A stretch of DNA of 39,138 nucleotides from Streptomyces europaeiscabiei (lineage in GTDB: Bacteria > Actinomycetota > Actinomycetes > Streptomycetales > Streptomycetaceae). The notes under the pieces were generated by a model. The model searched no databases and was not told where the DNA came from. It was given only the letters and a program-made list of their open reading frames with translations. Location of the stretch: assembly GCF_001550375.1 (NCBI RefSeq), contig NZ_LRTR01000812.1:1-39138 (forward strand), in the 5' to 3' direction. Both the position numbers and the translations under genes were made by a program. Of the stretch, positions 23,302 through 33,445 are shown piece after piece (position 1 is the stretch's first letter; the number at the start of each line of letters is the position of its first letter).

Positions 23302-26300
23302 ATGTCAAGGTTGGGCGTTTGTCTCTGCACTCACGCAAGGATCACGTTGCTGAACCAACCCCCAATATCCCAGCCGGAAGGCGACCTTCCGTCGACCGGT
23401 GGAACCCGCCCTGCCTGGTGGATGAGAGTCACAGCCGCCACGGCGACTGCCGCCCTTGCCACACAGGCCATGCTCTTCACGCAGGCCACTGGCCAGGCGA
23501 TTGCGGCACCGGGACCCGCGAACTCCCCCGCAGCCAAGCCTTCACTCGGCGCCCCCGAGGCCCAGGACGCAATCACAGCGCACCTGTTGGCACGGCTGCA
23601 GAGCCGCAGCATCGAGATTCTCGACGAGCGCACCGAGTCCACCACGACCTACGCCCAGCCCGACGGCACGACGTCGGTGCAGACGTTCACCGGACCCATT
23701 CGCGCCAAGGACGCCAAGGGCGGCTGGCAGGACATCGACACCACACTGGTGGACTCGGGTGACAAGATCCGCCCCAAGCAGGCTGCCGCCGATGTGTCGT
23801 TGTCGGACGGCACTTCCGCAGAACCTCTGGTCGAGGTGGAGCGTGGCAAACACGCCCTGGGCATCGGCTGGACCGGCGATCTGCCGAAGCCGGAGCTGAA
23901 GGGTGCGACCGCGACCTACAAGGACGCCGTCGCGGGGGGCGGCGACCTCGTGGTCACCGCGCTGAAGGAAGGTTTCTCCCACTCCGTCATCCTCCACGAA
24001 CGCCCCAAAGGCCCCGTGGAGTACCGGATTCCTGTGGAGGCAACCGGACTGAAACTCACCGAAACCGCCTCCCAGGGCATGCGCTGGGAGGACACCAAAG
24101 GCGCGGCCAAGGCGACCGCGCCGGCCCCGGTCATGTGGGACTCCTCGTTCGATCGTGCTTCCGGCGACTCCCGGCACATCGCGCCGGTCGACGTCGACAT
24201 CCAGGACAGCAAAGACGGCGAGGGGTAGGTCCTCGTTCTCAAGCCGGGCAAGTCGTTCTTCGAAAACCCGGAGTTGACCTATCCGGTCACGATCGACCCC
24301 ACCGACTCGCTCATGGGACCGGTCACTGACACCTGGGTTCAGTATGACGACTACCTCACCTCCCAGCGCGGATCAGCAGAGCTGAAGGCAGGCACGTACA
24401 ACGGGAGCGAGAAGGCCCGTTCGTTCCTGGAGTTCAACGTCGACAAGTACAAGGGCAAGCAGATCCTCGATACGGACCTGCGCCTGTACTCGTCCTACTC
24501 GTCGACCTGCTCCACCGACAACTCCGGCAACCAGGTCCGGCGTATCACCGCCGACTGGGACCCCTCGGCGATCACGTGGTCCAGCCAGCCCGCCACCACC
24601 ACGACCGGAGCGGTGACCTCCACCGCCGCCAAGGGCTACAGCTCCACCTCCTGCCCCGCCGGGCATGTCTCCTGGGACATCGACACCATCGTCCAGGCAT
24701 GGGCCGACGGCCAGGCCAACCACGGTCTGCGCATCGCCGCCGTGGACGAGACCGATCCGCTGACCTGGCGGCGCTATCACTCCGCCAACCAGACGGACGG
24801 CGCCCACAATGCGAGCCTTGAGCCGTCTCTGACGGTCGTCTACAACACCAAGCCCGGTGCCGTCGTCCCGGTCTCACCTCTCAGCGGGGCGGCGACCAAC
24901 GACACCACGCCGACTCTGGCCGGCAAGGCCATGGACGCCGATGGAAACACCGTCCGGCTCACGTATGAGATCTGGACCTCCACCGGCACGTCCGCCCTCC
25001 AGACCGGCACGTCCGCCTACACCGCCTCCGGTGTGGCCGCACCCTGGACCCCGGGCACCGCCCTCGCCCCCGGCAGCTACAAGTGGCGTGCCAACGTCTA
25101 CGACGGCAGTGCGTGGAACGGGAACTGGTCGGCCTGGCAGACCTTCACGGTCGACACGACCAAGCCCGCCGGGACCGAGGTCTCCTCCACCGACTTCCCC
25201 TCCGCTCAGTGGTCCGGCACCCCTGACGCCGACGGAGACTTTTCCGGCTCTTTCACCTTCGCCCCGCCCGCCACGGATGTGAAGGACGTCCAGTACAGGC
25301 TTGACGGCGGTGCATGGACGACAGTCGCCACCACCGGTGCGGCCGTGACCAGGACACTGACCTTCAAGGCCGGCCAGCACACGGTCACCGCTCGCACCCG
25401 GGATGCGGCGGCCAACGTCTCCACAGAGGCGAGTTACTCCTTCGCGGCGGGCAAGGGCGCTGCCCTGACCTCTCCGGCCGAGGGCGACCGGCCGGCGCGC
25501 CGCGCCATCCTGGCAGCCCAGGGCCGTGCGGAGTACACCGGCGTGCGCTACCAGTACCGTCACGGTGAGGCCGACGACACGTGGAAAGACGTGCCGCTCG
25601 CGGACGTCCGCCGCAGCTCGGACAACACCGCGGTCTCCAGCTGGCCCGTCGCGGTGACCAACGGCAAACCCGCCTCGCTCTGGTGGAACGTCACCGAGAC
25701 CCTCTCCAACGACGGACCCATCGATGTCCGAGCCGTCTTCACCGACGGCACCACCACCGACGCGTCCCCCGAGGCATCGGTCGTGATCGACCGCAACGCC
25801 GGTGAGGCGCCGACCGCGCAGGTCGGCCCGGGCTCGGTGAACCTCCTCACCGGTGACTACAAGCTCGGAGCCAAGGACGTCTCCGCCTTCGAGGTCTCGG
25901 TCAACCGAACCGCGTCCTCGCGGGCCAACCCGGACGACTCCGAGGGCCAGGCCGACATCTTCGGCCCCGGCTGGGTTTCGTCCGTCAGCGCCGAGACGGC
26001 CGGCAGCGGCTATACCCAGCTCCGCAAGACCTCGTCGACCTCCGTCGAGATCCTCGATGCCGACGGCGGGTCCACCGCCTTCACCGCCACCCCTGCCGGC
26101 GGCTGGAGCCCGGAGGCCGGCGCCGGCACACTCAAGCTGACCGGCTCGCTGACTGGTGACACCTTCACGCTCAAGGACACCGACGCCACCACCACCGTAT
26201 TCACGAAGGCCGGTCCCGGCACCACCACGTGGACCCTCGCCACCTCGGCCGCAGCCGTGGACGACTCGACGGTCACCGTCGTTGCCGAGACAGTGACCGA

Positions 26301-29300
26301 GGGCACAGGGAAGGTCGCCCGGCCGAAGTACCTGATCTCCCCCACCGAAGCGGTTTCCTCAGCGACCTGCCAGGCAACGCCCAGCACTCGCGGCTGCCGT
26401 GTGGTCGAGTTCGTCTACGCGGCCACCACTACCGCGACCGGCTACACGACAGCCGGGGACTTCGGAGACTTCACCGGCCAGGTGAAGGAGATCAAGCTGT
26501 GGGCCACCGACCCCGCCGCGTCGACGGCGCGTTCCGAAGCACTGTCCGTCTATCGCTACGACAAGGGCGGCCGACTGCGCCAGCAGTGGAACCCTCACGA
26601 TTCACAGGCCACCCAGGTCCAGTACTCCTACGATTCGGCCGACCGGATCTCCTCGCTGAGACCAGGCTCAGACAAACCCTGGAACTTCCACTACGGCAAG
26701 GCGGGATCCTCCCTCACCGCAGGTGAGGGGATGCTGCTCAAGGTGACCCGTCCGACCCTCGCGCAGGGCACTGCCGACACCCCAGACTCCACGGCCACCA
26801 GCACAGTCGTCTACGACGTACCGCTCACCGGCACCAAGGCGCCGAACCAGATGGGCGCCGCTACGGTGAACGACTGGGGGCAGGACGAGGTCCCGGCAGA
26901 CGCCACGGCCGTCTTCCCGGCCGACTCCGTTCCCGACTCCTCCACCGGCGCGGACCTGTCGGCCGCCGCCTACAGCCGCGCGAACATCACCTACATCGAC
27001 GCCAACGGGCGGGCGACCAACACCGCGGCCGCGGGCGGCGGCCTGTCCCTCACCGAGTACGACGCCCACGGCAACACCGTCAGCACGCTGAGCGCCGCCA
27101 ACCGGGAACTCGCCCTCAGCACGGGGCCGGCCGCCGACGCACAGCTCTCGACACTGAATCTCACCGGTCTCTCCACCAGAGAACGCGCCGAGCGCCTGTC
27201 CCACCGCACCGTCTACTCGGCCGACGGGGAACGCGTTACCCAGACCTACGGGCCACTGCACCAGGTGGCGCTGACCGGCGACGTGACAGCCTCCGGAGGA
27301 AGCCCGGCGCTGCCTGGGGGCTCACTGGTCGCGGCCCGTGAGCACACGGTCTACCACCACGACGAGGGACGTCCGGACGGCGCCGCCGTCTCCGGGCAGG
27401 TCACCTCCACCAGCACCGGCGCGGCGATCGAGGGCTACGCCAACGACGCCGACGTCCGTTCCACGGCTACCACGTACGACTGGAGTACAGGCGAGGAGAT
27501 CGCCACGAAGGACGGCAGCGGCAACCAGCTGGGGGCCACCCGCTCCACGTACCGTGAGGACGGCAGGTTGGAGTCCACCAGCCTCCCCGCTTCCTCGGGC
27601 AGCGACGCGGGAACCCTGCTGTACATGTACTACACCGAGGGCGGCACCGGAGTCTGCGCGGACCGGCCCGAGTGGGCCGGTCTGCTGTGCAAGACGGCTC
27701 CCGCAGGTGCCGTCACCGGCGGCGGCAGCAACCCGGATCAGCTGGCCACGACCACCTACCAGTACAACCGTTGGGGCGGCGTCACGTCCACGGCCGTCAC
27801 CGCCAACGGCGTCACGCGCACCAGTGCCGTCACCTACGACGACGCCGGCCGCCGTGTGTCGGCGAGCATCACCGGGGGAACAGGGACCGAAGTCCCGGCG
27901 ACTTCCTACACCTTCGACACCGAAACAGGAAAGACGCTCACACAGTCCAGCGGCGGAAAGACGGTGGCCTACGGGTACGACTCGCTGGGCCGCCTGATCT
28001 CCTACAAGGACGGCTCCGGCAACACCACGACGACCGAATACGACGATCTCGACCGTCCGGTGAAGTCGGCCAACTCCACGGGCGCCCGCACCGACTACAG
28101 CTACACGACCGGCGGCGAGCTGGCGACCGTGAAGGACTCGGTCGCAGGCACCTTCACCGCCGACTACAACGCGGACGGGGCGCTCGTCTCACAGAGCCTG
28201 CCAGGCGGCTACAAGCTCAGGATCACTACCGACACACTGGGCAGGCCGGCCGCCCGGGAGTACACCGCAGCGGACGGCACCCTCGTCGTCGCGGACGTCG
28301 CCGAGTACGCCATCACCGGCCAACAGATCGGCCACACCCAGACCGACGGCACGACCGTGTCCACCGACTACCGCTACGACGCTGTCGGACGCCTCACCAA
28401 GGCCGCCGACACCGCCGCGGCCGGATGCACCACTCGCACCTACGCCTTCGACAGCAACCGCAACCGCACATCGCGGACCGTCACCAGCGACGACTGCGAC
28501 ACTGCCACGTCGGACACGGTCACGGAGCAGACCGCGTACAACTACGACAGCGCGGACCGTCTGGTCGGCTCCGGCCGTTCCTATGACGCATTCGGCCGCA
28601 CCACCGTCAAGGACGGGGTCACGCTCGACTACTACACCGGCGATCTGCTCCGCACAGAGACCAAGGACGACCAGCGTCGCACCTGGGCCCTCGACGGCGT
28701 CGGCCGCATGGCCGTCACCACCACACAGAGCCGCGGCACGGACGGAACCTGGACCACAACGGGCACCCTGACACAGCACTATGGCGACAGCACTGGCAAC
28801 CCGGACTGGGCCGAGCACAGCGACGGCACCATGACCCGGTTCGTCAACGACGTCTCCGGTGCGCTCGGAGCCACCACCTCGGCCTCGGGCGGCGTGGTAC
28901 TCCAGTTGTCCAACCTGCACGGGGATGTCTCGGTCCGCCTCGACCTCGACACCCCGGCGAACTCGAGTGCGCAGCGCTACGACGAGTACGGCGTCGCCCA
29001 GGACGGCACCGGCCCAACCCGCTACGGCTGGCTCGGCGCTTCGCAGATCTCCAGCGAGACCCTCAGCGGCCTGACGCTGACAGGCGTGCGGGTCTACGAC
29101 TCCTCCACCGGCCGTTTTCTGCAGACGGACCCGCAGTACGCGGGCGGCGCCAACGCCTACGCCTACTGCAGTGCGGACCCGGTGGGCTGTCGTGACCTCA
29201 GCGGCCTCGCCGACTACTACCGCTACTACGACCTGGGCAAGACCAAGGCTTCCAGCGCGAAGGTCTTCAGGTACTGGAAGAGCCACTTCAAGGCGATCTT

Positions 29301-29637
29301 CCCGATCCCGGGCCGTCCCGACAAGATCACGAAGGAGGGCCAGGACTTCACGCTCTGGCCCGTGGTTCAAGGTATCTCCATGTACTTCCCGATGAACGTC
29401 AACAGCATCGGCAAGAGCTACCTGCAGCTCGGCGCCCGAAAAGGGCACCCCGACTGGCCGGGCGGCTGGATCGGCTTCGACCTCTACAAGAAGAAGGGCC
29501 GCATGAAACTGGAGGTCCGAGGCCACCTCGGCGGTGTCGCGGCCATCTGCGGACGTAGCTGCTCCGAGGCCGCGGCCGCACCGTACTGGGACAAGCTCGG
29601 GAGCAACCTGAGAAAGCTCGTGAAGAAGAAGTTCTGA
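23302..29637 (+). pseudogene. WapA/Rhs-type YD-repeat protein with in-frame amber codon (Rhs2)
   Basis: This reading frame of 2111 codons is a paralogue of Rhs1 with the same layout: hydrophobic signal segment (AATATAALATQAMLFTQATG), DNRLRE-type domain at about 340-512, Rhs region (GPGSVNLLTGDYKLG) and YD repeats. The core end is GVRVYDSSTGRFLQTDPQYA near 1938. A TAG at 24226-24228 (about codon 309) interrupts it. Rhs1 has Gln (CAG) at the aligned position, and the frame is unchanged, so a single C-to-T change explains it. The remaining 1800 codons keep normal bias, so the change is recent, suppressed or a sequencing error. After DLSGLAD comes a different 140-residue tip, basic and rich in aromatics, with GHPDWPGGWIGFDLYKKKGR. 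Start choice is ATG 23302 or TTG 23347; the latter has AAGGA upstream. Confidence 0.85.
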
Positions 29638-29661
29638 CCCACCGAGCTCCTGCTGGCGGTT

Positions 29662-29723
29662 CCATGACAAGAACTGTTCAGTCATGGAGCTCTACCGGGC
29701 CCGCGGCTCCCACGAGACGTGGG
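29662..29723 (+). terminator. Two small hairpins after rhs2
   Basis: CCATGAC (29662-29668) pairs with GTCATGG (29681-29687), and CCCACG (29709-29714) pairs with CGTGGG (29718-29723). They lie in the 140-base gap between rhs2 and the membrane protein gene and could attenuate or end transcription. Stems are short, so this is tentative. Confidence 0.35.
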
Positions 29724-29777
29724 CCCCGTCCCACCTGACCCATCGCGCAACCCCCCTCACTGCGAAAGACGACCACC

Positions 29778-30140
29778 ATGACTAAAACGGCCCCCGCCAA
29801 GGCACGCAAACATCCGCGCAAATGGGCCCCGATGGTGGCGACCTCCTACATCGGTCTGATCACCCTGGCCGGTCTGGTCCGGGGAATCACCGGAGCCGAA
29901 GGCGACGGATACCTCGCCCTGCTGTACTTCCTGTCATTCCCCGGCTCTCTGCTGGTGAGCGCTCTTGTCGTCATCCCGTTGAACTGGGCGCTGGGCGGCA
30001 GCGGGACCGTCCCACAGGACGCGAACCCCTTCGGCCCGATGATCTACCTGACCGGCGGCGCAGTGGTCAACGTCCTGCTGGTCTGGTGCCTGTTCATCCT
30101 CATTCGCCGGCTGTCCGGCACCGGACGCCGCACCAGCTGA
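29778..30140 (+). CDS. Three-helix membrane protein downstream of rhs2 (candidate immunity)
   Basis: This 120-residue protein has a basic N-terminus (TKTAPAKARKHPRKW) and three hydrophobic segments: about residues 19-36 (MVATSYIGLITLAGLVRG), 45-70 (YLALLYFLSFPGSLLVSALV) and 87-110 (MIYLTGGAVVNVLLVWCLFI). It ends in a basic tail. No family was recognised with confidence; it resembles small streptomycete membrane proteins of unknown function. It is the first gene after the rhs2 tip on the same strand, which is where immunity genes of polymorphic toxins sit, but it differs in size and topology from the two proteins after rhs1. The ATG at 29778 follows AAAGACGACC, a weak ribosome site. Confidence 0.78.
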   Translation: MTKTAPAKARKHPRKWAPMVATSYIGLITLAGLVRGITGAEGDGYLALLYFLSFPGSLLVSALVVIPLNWALGGSGTVPQDANPFGPMIYLTGGAVVNVLLVWCLFILIRRLSGTGRRTS

Positions 30141-30195
30141 CCTCACCCCCGCACACACCCGCGCTGCGATGCGGGCCAATTACCTGTACTGAAAC

Positions 30196-30228
30196 CGAGG
30201 GCTGCCACCCATGAGGTGGCAGCCCTCG
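30196..30228 (+). terminator. Strong hairpin terminator ending the rhs2 unit
   Basis: CGAGGGCTGCCACC (30196-30209) pairs perfectly with GGTGGCAGCCCTCG (30215-30228) around a five-base loop. It stands 56 bases after the membrane protein stop and closes the rhs2 transcription unit. Confidence 0.85.
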
Positions 30229-30578
30229 ACCCGTGGCAGGGCACGAAGGGGAGTCAGTTCGGCGACGTCCGGCGAACCCTGACAACGGCCGGCGAGGAGG
30301 CCCCGCCGGCGCGCACCACCGGCGAGCCCGCCCCGATCCCCGGCAGCGTCTACGCCGCATCCCGCCCCCCATCAACTCCAGCCGCGGCATGGGCGAAGGG
30401 GCCGCAACGGGGATGTCAGCGTCCAACCACGCCGTACGCCCATGGACGGCCTGGGCGAACTCCAGGACGCTGCTGCGAAGGCTCGCGCAACTTCTACCGC
30501 AACACCCAGTGCAGCCCCCACCGCAACCCGGTGCCGCAATCTGACGCGATCCCGTGCTCCTGGGCACCCCGGCGTTCC
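30229..30578. other. Intergenic region without a convincing gene
   Basis: These 350 bases contain only overlapping shadow frames. A minus-strand stretch reading SVLEFAQAVHGRTAWLDADI near 30400-30480 has some protein-like character and could be the remnant of a gene, but I cannot assign it. Confidence 0.45.
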
Positions 30579-31307
30579 TCATCCGGCGCGCGCAGGCTCC
30601 TCCTCCGCGAGGTGGGGCAGAGGGGTTCCGCCGACCAGGGGCACAAAGCGCACCGGACGGGCATGCCAGACGAACTTGTACGGGCCGGCCGAGAGGGGGA
30701 GCGTGAACTCCTCGCCGTTCTTCAGGGCTTCGGCAGGCTCGCGCCATCCGTCGGACAGCCAGTCCCAGACGTAGCCGACCACCGACGCGTCGATGGCCGA
30801 GGCGATGACGCGCATCTGGATGCGAGCCCAGCGGATCGCACGGTCCGGCGTGGGCATGGCCGCGAGCGAGAGCTGCTGGCCGTCCTCATTGCGCCACTCG
30901 CACCAAAACCCCGACTTGGGCACCACCGGTTCCGGTACGGCGATGGTGCACCACGTGAGTGTGCCGTCCTCGCTGGTCCCCCAGTCCTCGGCGAGAGCTT
31001 CGACGATCAGCATGCCGCGACCGCTCTCCTCGTCGGCGGCCGGTCTCTTCACCTGCGGCCGGCCCGGAGTTCCGTCAGCCACCTCGATGCGGACCTCGCC
31101 CCGCCAGTACGAGACGGAGATGCTGACGTCCTCCGTCTCGCCGTACCGGACGGCATTGGTGACCAGCTCGCTGATGAGCAGGTTGGCTGTGTCAATGCAG
31201 GAGCCGATCCCCCACAGACGGAGGTGAGCGGCACCGATCCGGCGCAGTTGCCCTACTCGCTGCGGTGCGCGGGTGCAGGAGACGACGAAGCGAACTGGCT
31301 GGTCCAT
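30579..31307 (-). CDS. ATP-binding anti-sigma/RsbW-like protein with extra C-terminal domain
   Basis: This 242-residue protein starts at ATG 31307 behind GGGGAGAG. Residues 1 to about 125 are a HATPase_c domain of the RsbW/SpoIIAB-like kind abundant in Streptomyces: the N box ELVTNAVRYGE at about 46-56, the G1-like VADGTPGRP and the G2 box GRGMLIVEALAEDWG. The partner would be a sigma factor or an anti-anti-sigma protein. Residues from about 140 to 242 form a second part rich in Trp and Arg (CEWRNEDGQQLSLAAMP, YVWDWLSDGWREPAEALKNG) that I do not recognise. It is divergent from the 31671 operon, with a 363-base intergenic region between them. Confidence 0.85.
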   Translation of the reverse strand: MDQPVRFVVSCTRAPQRVGQLRRIGAAHLRLWGIGSCIDTANLLISELVTNAVRYGETEDVSISVSYWRGEVRIEVADGTPGRPQVKRPAADEESGRGMLIVEALAEDWGTSEDGTLTWCTIAVPEPVVPKSGFWCEWRNEDGQQLSLAAMPTPDRAIRWARIQMRVIASAIDASVVGYVWDWLSDGWREPAEALKNGEEFTLPLSAGPYKFVWHARPVRFVPLVGGTPLPHLAEEEPARAG

Positions 31308-31594
31308 GTCTCTCCCCGGACCGTGTACCTGCGGAACCCTTCCCTGCGGCGGAACAGCACTGGCTATGCCGCCGAAAGCGCTCCGTAATCTCCCGCGCGT
31401 CGCCTCGGGAGCGGTTGCACTCTGCAAGGCAAGAGCCATCGCTGTCCTCCGCACGTCACGGGCAGGAAAGTTGCTCTCGGCGCCACACCTCAGGTGCATC
31501 CGCCGACTTCCCTTGGTTGCTCGGGTTTGGAGACGACCGTAGGACGACTGTCTCTCAACCCCCAAGAAGATTGCGCGAGTTTGCAGCAAGTCGA

Positions 31595-31623
31595 TTGACG
31601 GGGTAGATCGCCTCGCAGACCAT
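31595..31623 (+). promoter_or_regulatory. Candidate promoter for the 31671 operon
   Basis: TTGACG (31595-31600) is a good -35 for the vegetative sigma factor. After a 17-base spacer GACCAT (31618-31623) is a poor -10. The rest of the 31308-31670 intergenic region holds no gene that I can see, only repeated GCGCAA/GCAAG words that could be operator halves. Confidence 0.35.
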
Positions 31624-31670
31624 CGTCGTGTCGCGCAAACCAGCGCAAGGCAGCGGACGGGAGAGCAGCC

Positions 31671-32078
31671 GTGAAGCTACGGTTCCTTGGCAAGAACTCC
31701 ACCCCCGGAGACAGCCCCACCCTGTACGCCAGTGACCAGGACAGCTACGTCATTCAAGGCTGGAAGGTGTTCGCGAACGACTTGCTCATGCGGCTCGACG
31801 TGCCCGAAGGTCAGACGGTGATCGAGGTTCCGCCGGAGCTGTTCGAGCACCTGACGAAGGACGGACACGCAGACGGCGAGATCAAGAGCTTCACCTCCCC
31901 GATCATGCTCGTCACGGAACAGGACACGTGCATCTTGCAAGGCCCGGAGATGACCGATCCCGAGGCGTTGAGTCAGATGCGGATGCCCGACTATGAGACC
32001 TGCATCGAGGTCCCCAAGTCCTCGATCACGGCCCTGCTGGAGGAGAACAGTGGACCTGATCACCTCGGCCCAGCGTGA
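31671..32078 (+). CDS. Uncharacterised protein with two-fold internal repeat
   Basis: This 135-residue cytoplasmic protein starts at GTG 31671 behind GGGAGAG. I know similar proteins in streptomycetes next to DUF6879 genes but no function. The sequence holds two related halves: DQDSYVIQGWKV with PEGQTVIEVPPELFEHL (about residues 22-61) and EQDTCILQGPEM with PDYETCIEVPKSSITALL (about 82-125). Each half reads (D/E)QD..(I)(I/L)QG, a helix, then (T)(V/C)IEVP. The repeat suggests two copies of a small beta-rich fold. Its end overlaps the next gene by 29 bases, so the two are translated together. Confidence 0.78.
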   Translation: MKLRFLGKNSTPGDSPTLYASDQDSYVIQGWKVFANDLLMRLDVPEGQTVIEVPPELFEHLTKDGHADGEIKSFTSPIMLVTEQDTCILQGPEMTDPEALSQMRMPDYETCIEVPKSSITALLEENSGPDHLGPA

Positions 32079-32574
32079 CGAGCTGTTCAGCAGCTTCGAA
32101 CGCGATGCCTTCCACCTGGAGCTGAGGGACGACTACGGGTCTCCCGTCGAGGACACGCCCTACGCGCGGTGGCAGAGGGGTGAGCCGGACGACTACGCGT
32201 GGCTCGACCCCTGGATGACGCTCATGAAGCGCGTCACGGGCGAAGGGAAGACCGTCAGGCGCGTCCGGGTCATCACCGAGCCGCACTCCCGATACGTCGG
32301 GTGGGAGCACTCGTTGACCCACCTCAACCAGGAGGCCGGCGAGGACATCCGATGGCTTCCGCGGCACCAGTTGCCAGAGAGCATCACCTTCCCGGTCGAC
32401 CGCAACGACTGGTGGCTGTACGACGACCGTCTCCTCGCCGTCGGTCACTTCGACCCCGAGGGCCGAGTGCTGGGGTCGGAAATCGTCGAGGACCCGGACA
32501 CCGTGGCCGAGTGCGTCCGCGTGCGTGACCTGCTCTGGACCGCCGCCATCCCACACGCCGAGTACAAGCCCTGA
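32050..32574 (+). CDS. DUF6879-family protein
   Basis: This 174-residue protein belongs to the family annotated as DUF6879, common in streptomycetes beside XRE/DUF397 genes. Diagnostic stretches are LFSSFERDAFHLELRDDYG, FEDTPYARW-like VEDTPYARWQRGE, VRRVRVITEPHSRYVGWEHS, AGEDIRWLPRHQ and DWWLYDDRLLAVGHFDPEG. It is soluble and acidic, and its biochemical role is unknown. GTG 32050 with GGAG just upstream was chosen, inside the end of the preceding gene. Seven bases separate it from the regulator gene, so all four genes probably form one operon. Confidence 0.88.
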   Translation: MDLITSAQRDELFSSFERDAFHLELRDDYGSPVEDTPYARWQRGEPDDYAWLDPWMTLMKRVTGEGKTVRRVRVITEPHSRYVGWEHSLTHLNQEAGEDIRWLPRHQLPESITFPVDRNDWWLYDDRLLAVGHFDPEGRVLGSEIVEDPDTVAECVRVRDLLWTAAIPHAEYKP

Positions 32575-32581
32575 CCCATCA

Positions 32582-33436
32582 GTGAATAACCAAGCTCAAG
32601 AAGCACGAGAGGCACTGGGTGCCCGGCTGCGCGGATTCCGGAAGGACGCCGGGTTCGCGAGCGGCCGGGCATTCGCCGTGGCCACGGGTTGGGCCGAGTC
32701 CAAGGTCTCCCGGCTGGAGAACGGCAAGCAGAACCCCAGCGAAGACGACATCCGGGTCTGGTGCATCAAGACCAACAGGCAAGAGGTCGTTGATGACTTG
32801 ATAGCCACGGTGCGCCACATCGACGAGCTGTGGCTCGAGTGGCGCCGACAGCTGCAGACAGGGGCGGAACGACGGCAGCGCAAGGCCCTGCCGGTCTACG
32901 CCAAGACCAAGGTCTTCCGCATCTGGCACCCGACGCTGGTGTGGGGAACGATCCAGACGGCGGACTACGCGGCCGAGACGTTCAGACAGGTCGTCGACTA
33001 CTACGAGATCCCCGACGACGCGGAAGCCGCCACCGCCAAGCGGCTCGAACGGCAGCAGTACCTGTACCGGGGCAACCGGATCTTCAACGTGGTGCTCGGC
33101 GAACAGGCGCTCTACACCAACTTCGGCGGCCCGGAGGTGATGAAGGGGCAGCTCGACCGCCTGCTTGCGGTCATGCGGCTCCCCCGGCTGAGCCTGGGCA
33201 TCATCCCCCGCTCCGCGCCCCTGGGCATCTGGCCCGGCAACTCCTTCTCGATGTTCGATGACAAGCTCGTCCTCGTCGAGACCTACTCGGCGGAGTTCTC
33301 CGTCACCCAGCCCCGCGAAATCGAGCTGTACACCAAGGCGTTCGCCCTCTTGCAGCAGTCAGCGGTCTACGGAACAGCAGTCCGAGACCTCATCCTCACA
33401 GCGATCCACCACTTCGATCAGATGCCGAGCGACTAG
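32582..33436 (+). CDS. XRE-family regulator with DUF5753 domain (WhiJ-like)
   Basis: This 284-residue regulator has an N-terminal helix-turn-helix at about residues 12-65 (LGARLRGFRKDAGFASGRAF, then ESKVSRLENGKQNPSEDDI) followed by a DUF5753 domain at about 100-275. The latter shows FRIWHPTLVWGTIQTADYA, the RLERQQYLYR helix, LGEQALYTNFGG, RLSLGIIPRSAPLG and FSMFDDKLVLVETYSAE. Proteins of this layout include S. coelicolor WhiJ-type regulators, which act with small DUF397 proteins on development and antibiotic production. The GTG at 32582 lies seven bases after the preceding stop. The DUF397 partner follows nine bases downstream. Confidence 0.93.
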   Translation: MNNQAQEAREALGARLRGFRKDAGFASGRAFAVATGWAESKVSRLENGKQNPSEDDIRVWCIKTNRQEVVDDLIATVRHIDELWLEWRRQLQTGAERRQRKALPVYAKTKVFRIWHPTLVWGTIQTADYAAETFRQVVDYYEIPDDAEAATAKRLERQQYLYRGNRIFNVVLGEQALYTNFGGPEVMKGQLDRLLAVMRLPRLSLGIIPRSAPLGIWPGNSFSMFDDKLVLVETYSAEFSVTQPREIELYTKAFALLQQSAVYGTAVRDLILTAIHHFDQMPSD

Positions 33437-33445
33437 GAGAGCACC

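Noticed and set aside
13317..29637. Repeated YD motifs as a possible CRISPR or tandem DNA array
   Set aside because: The repeats are degenerate at DNA level and encode Rhs YD repeats; no regular spacer structure exists in the window.
30216..31388. A 390-residue plus-strand frame over the ATP-binding protein
   Set aside because: It is antisense to a clear HATPase gene and has no domain of its own.
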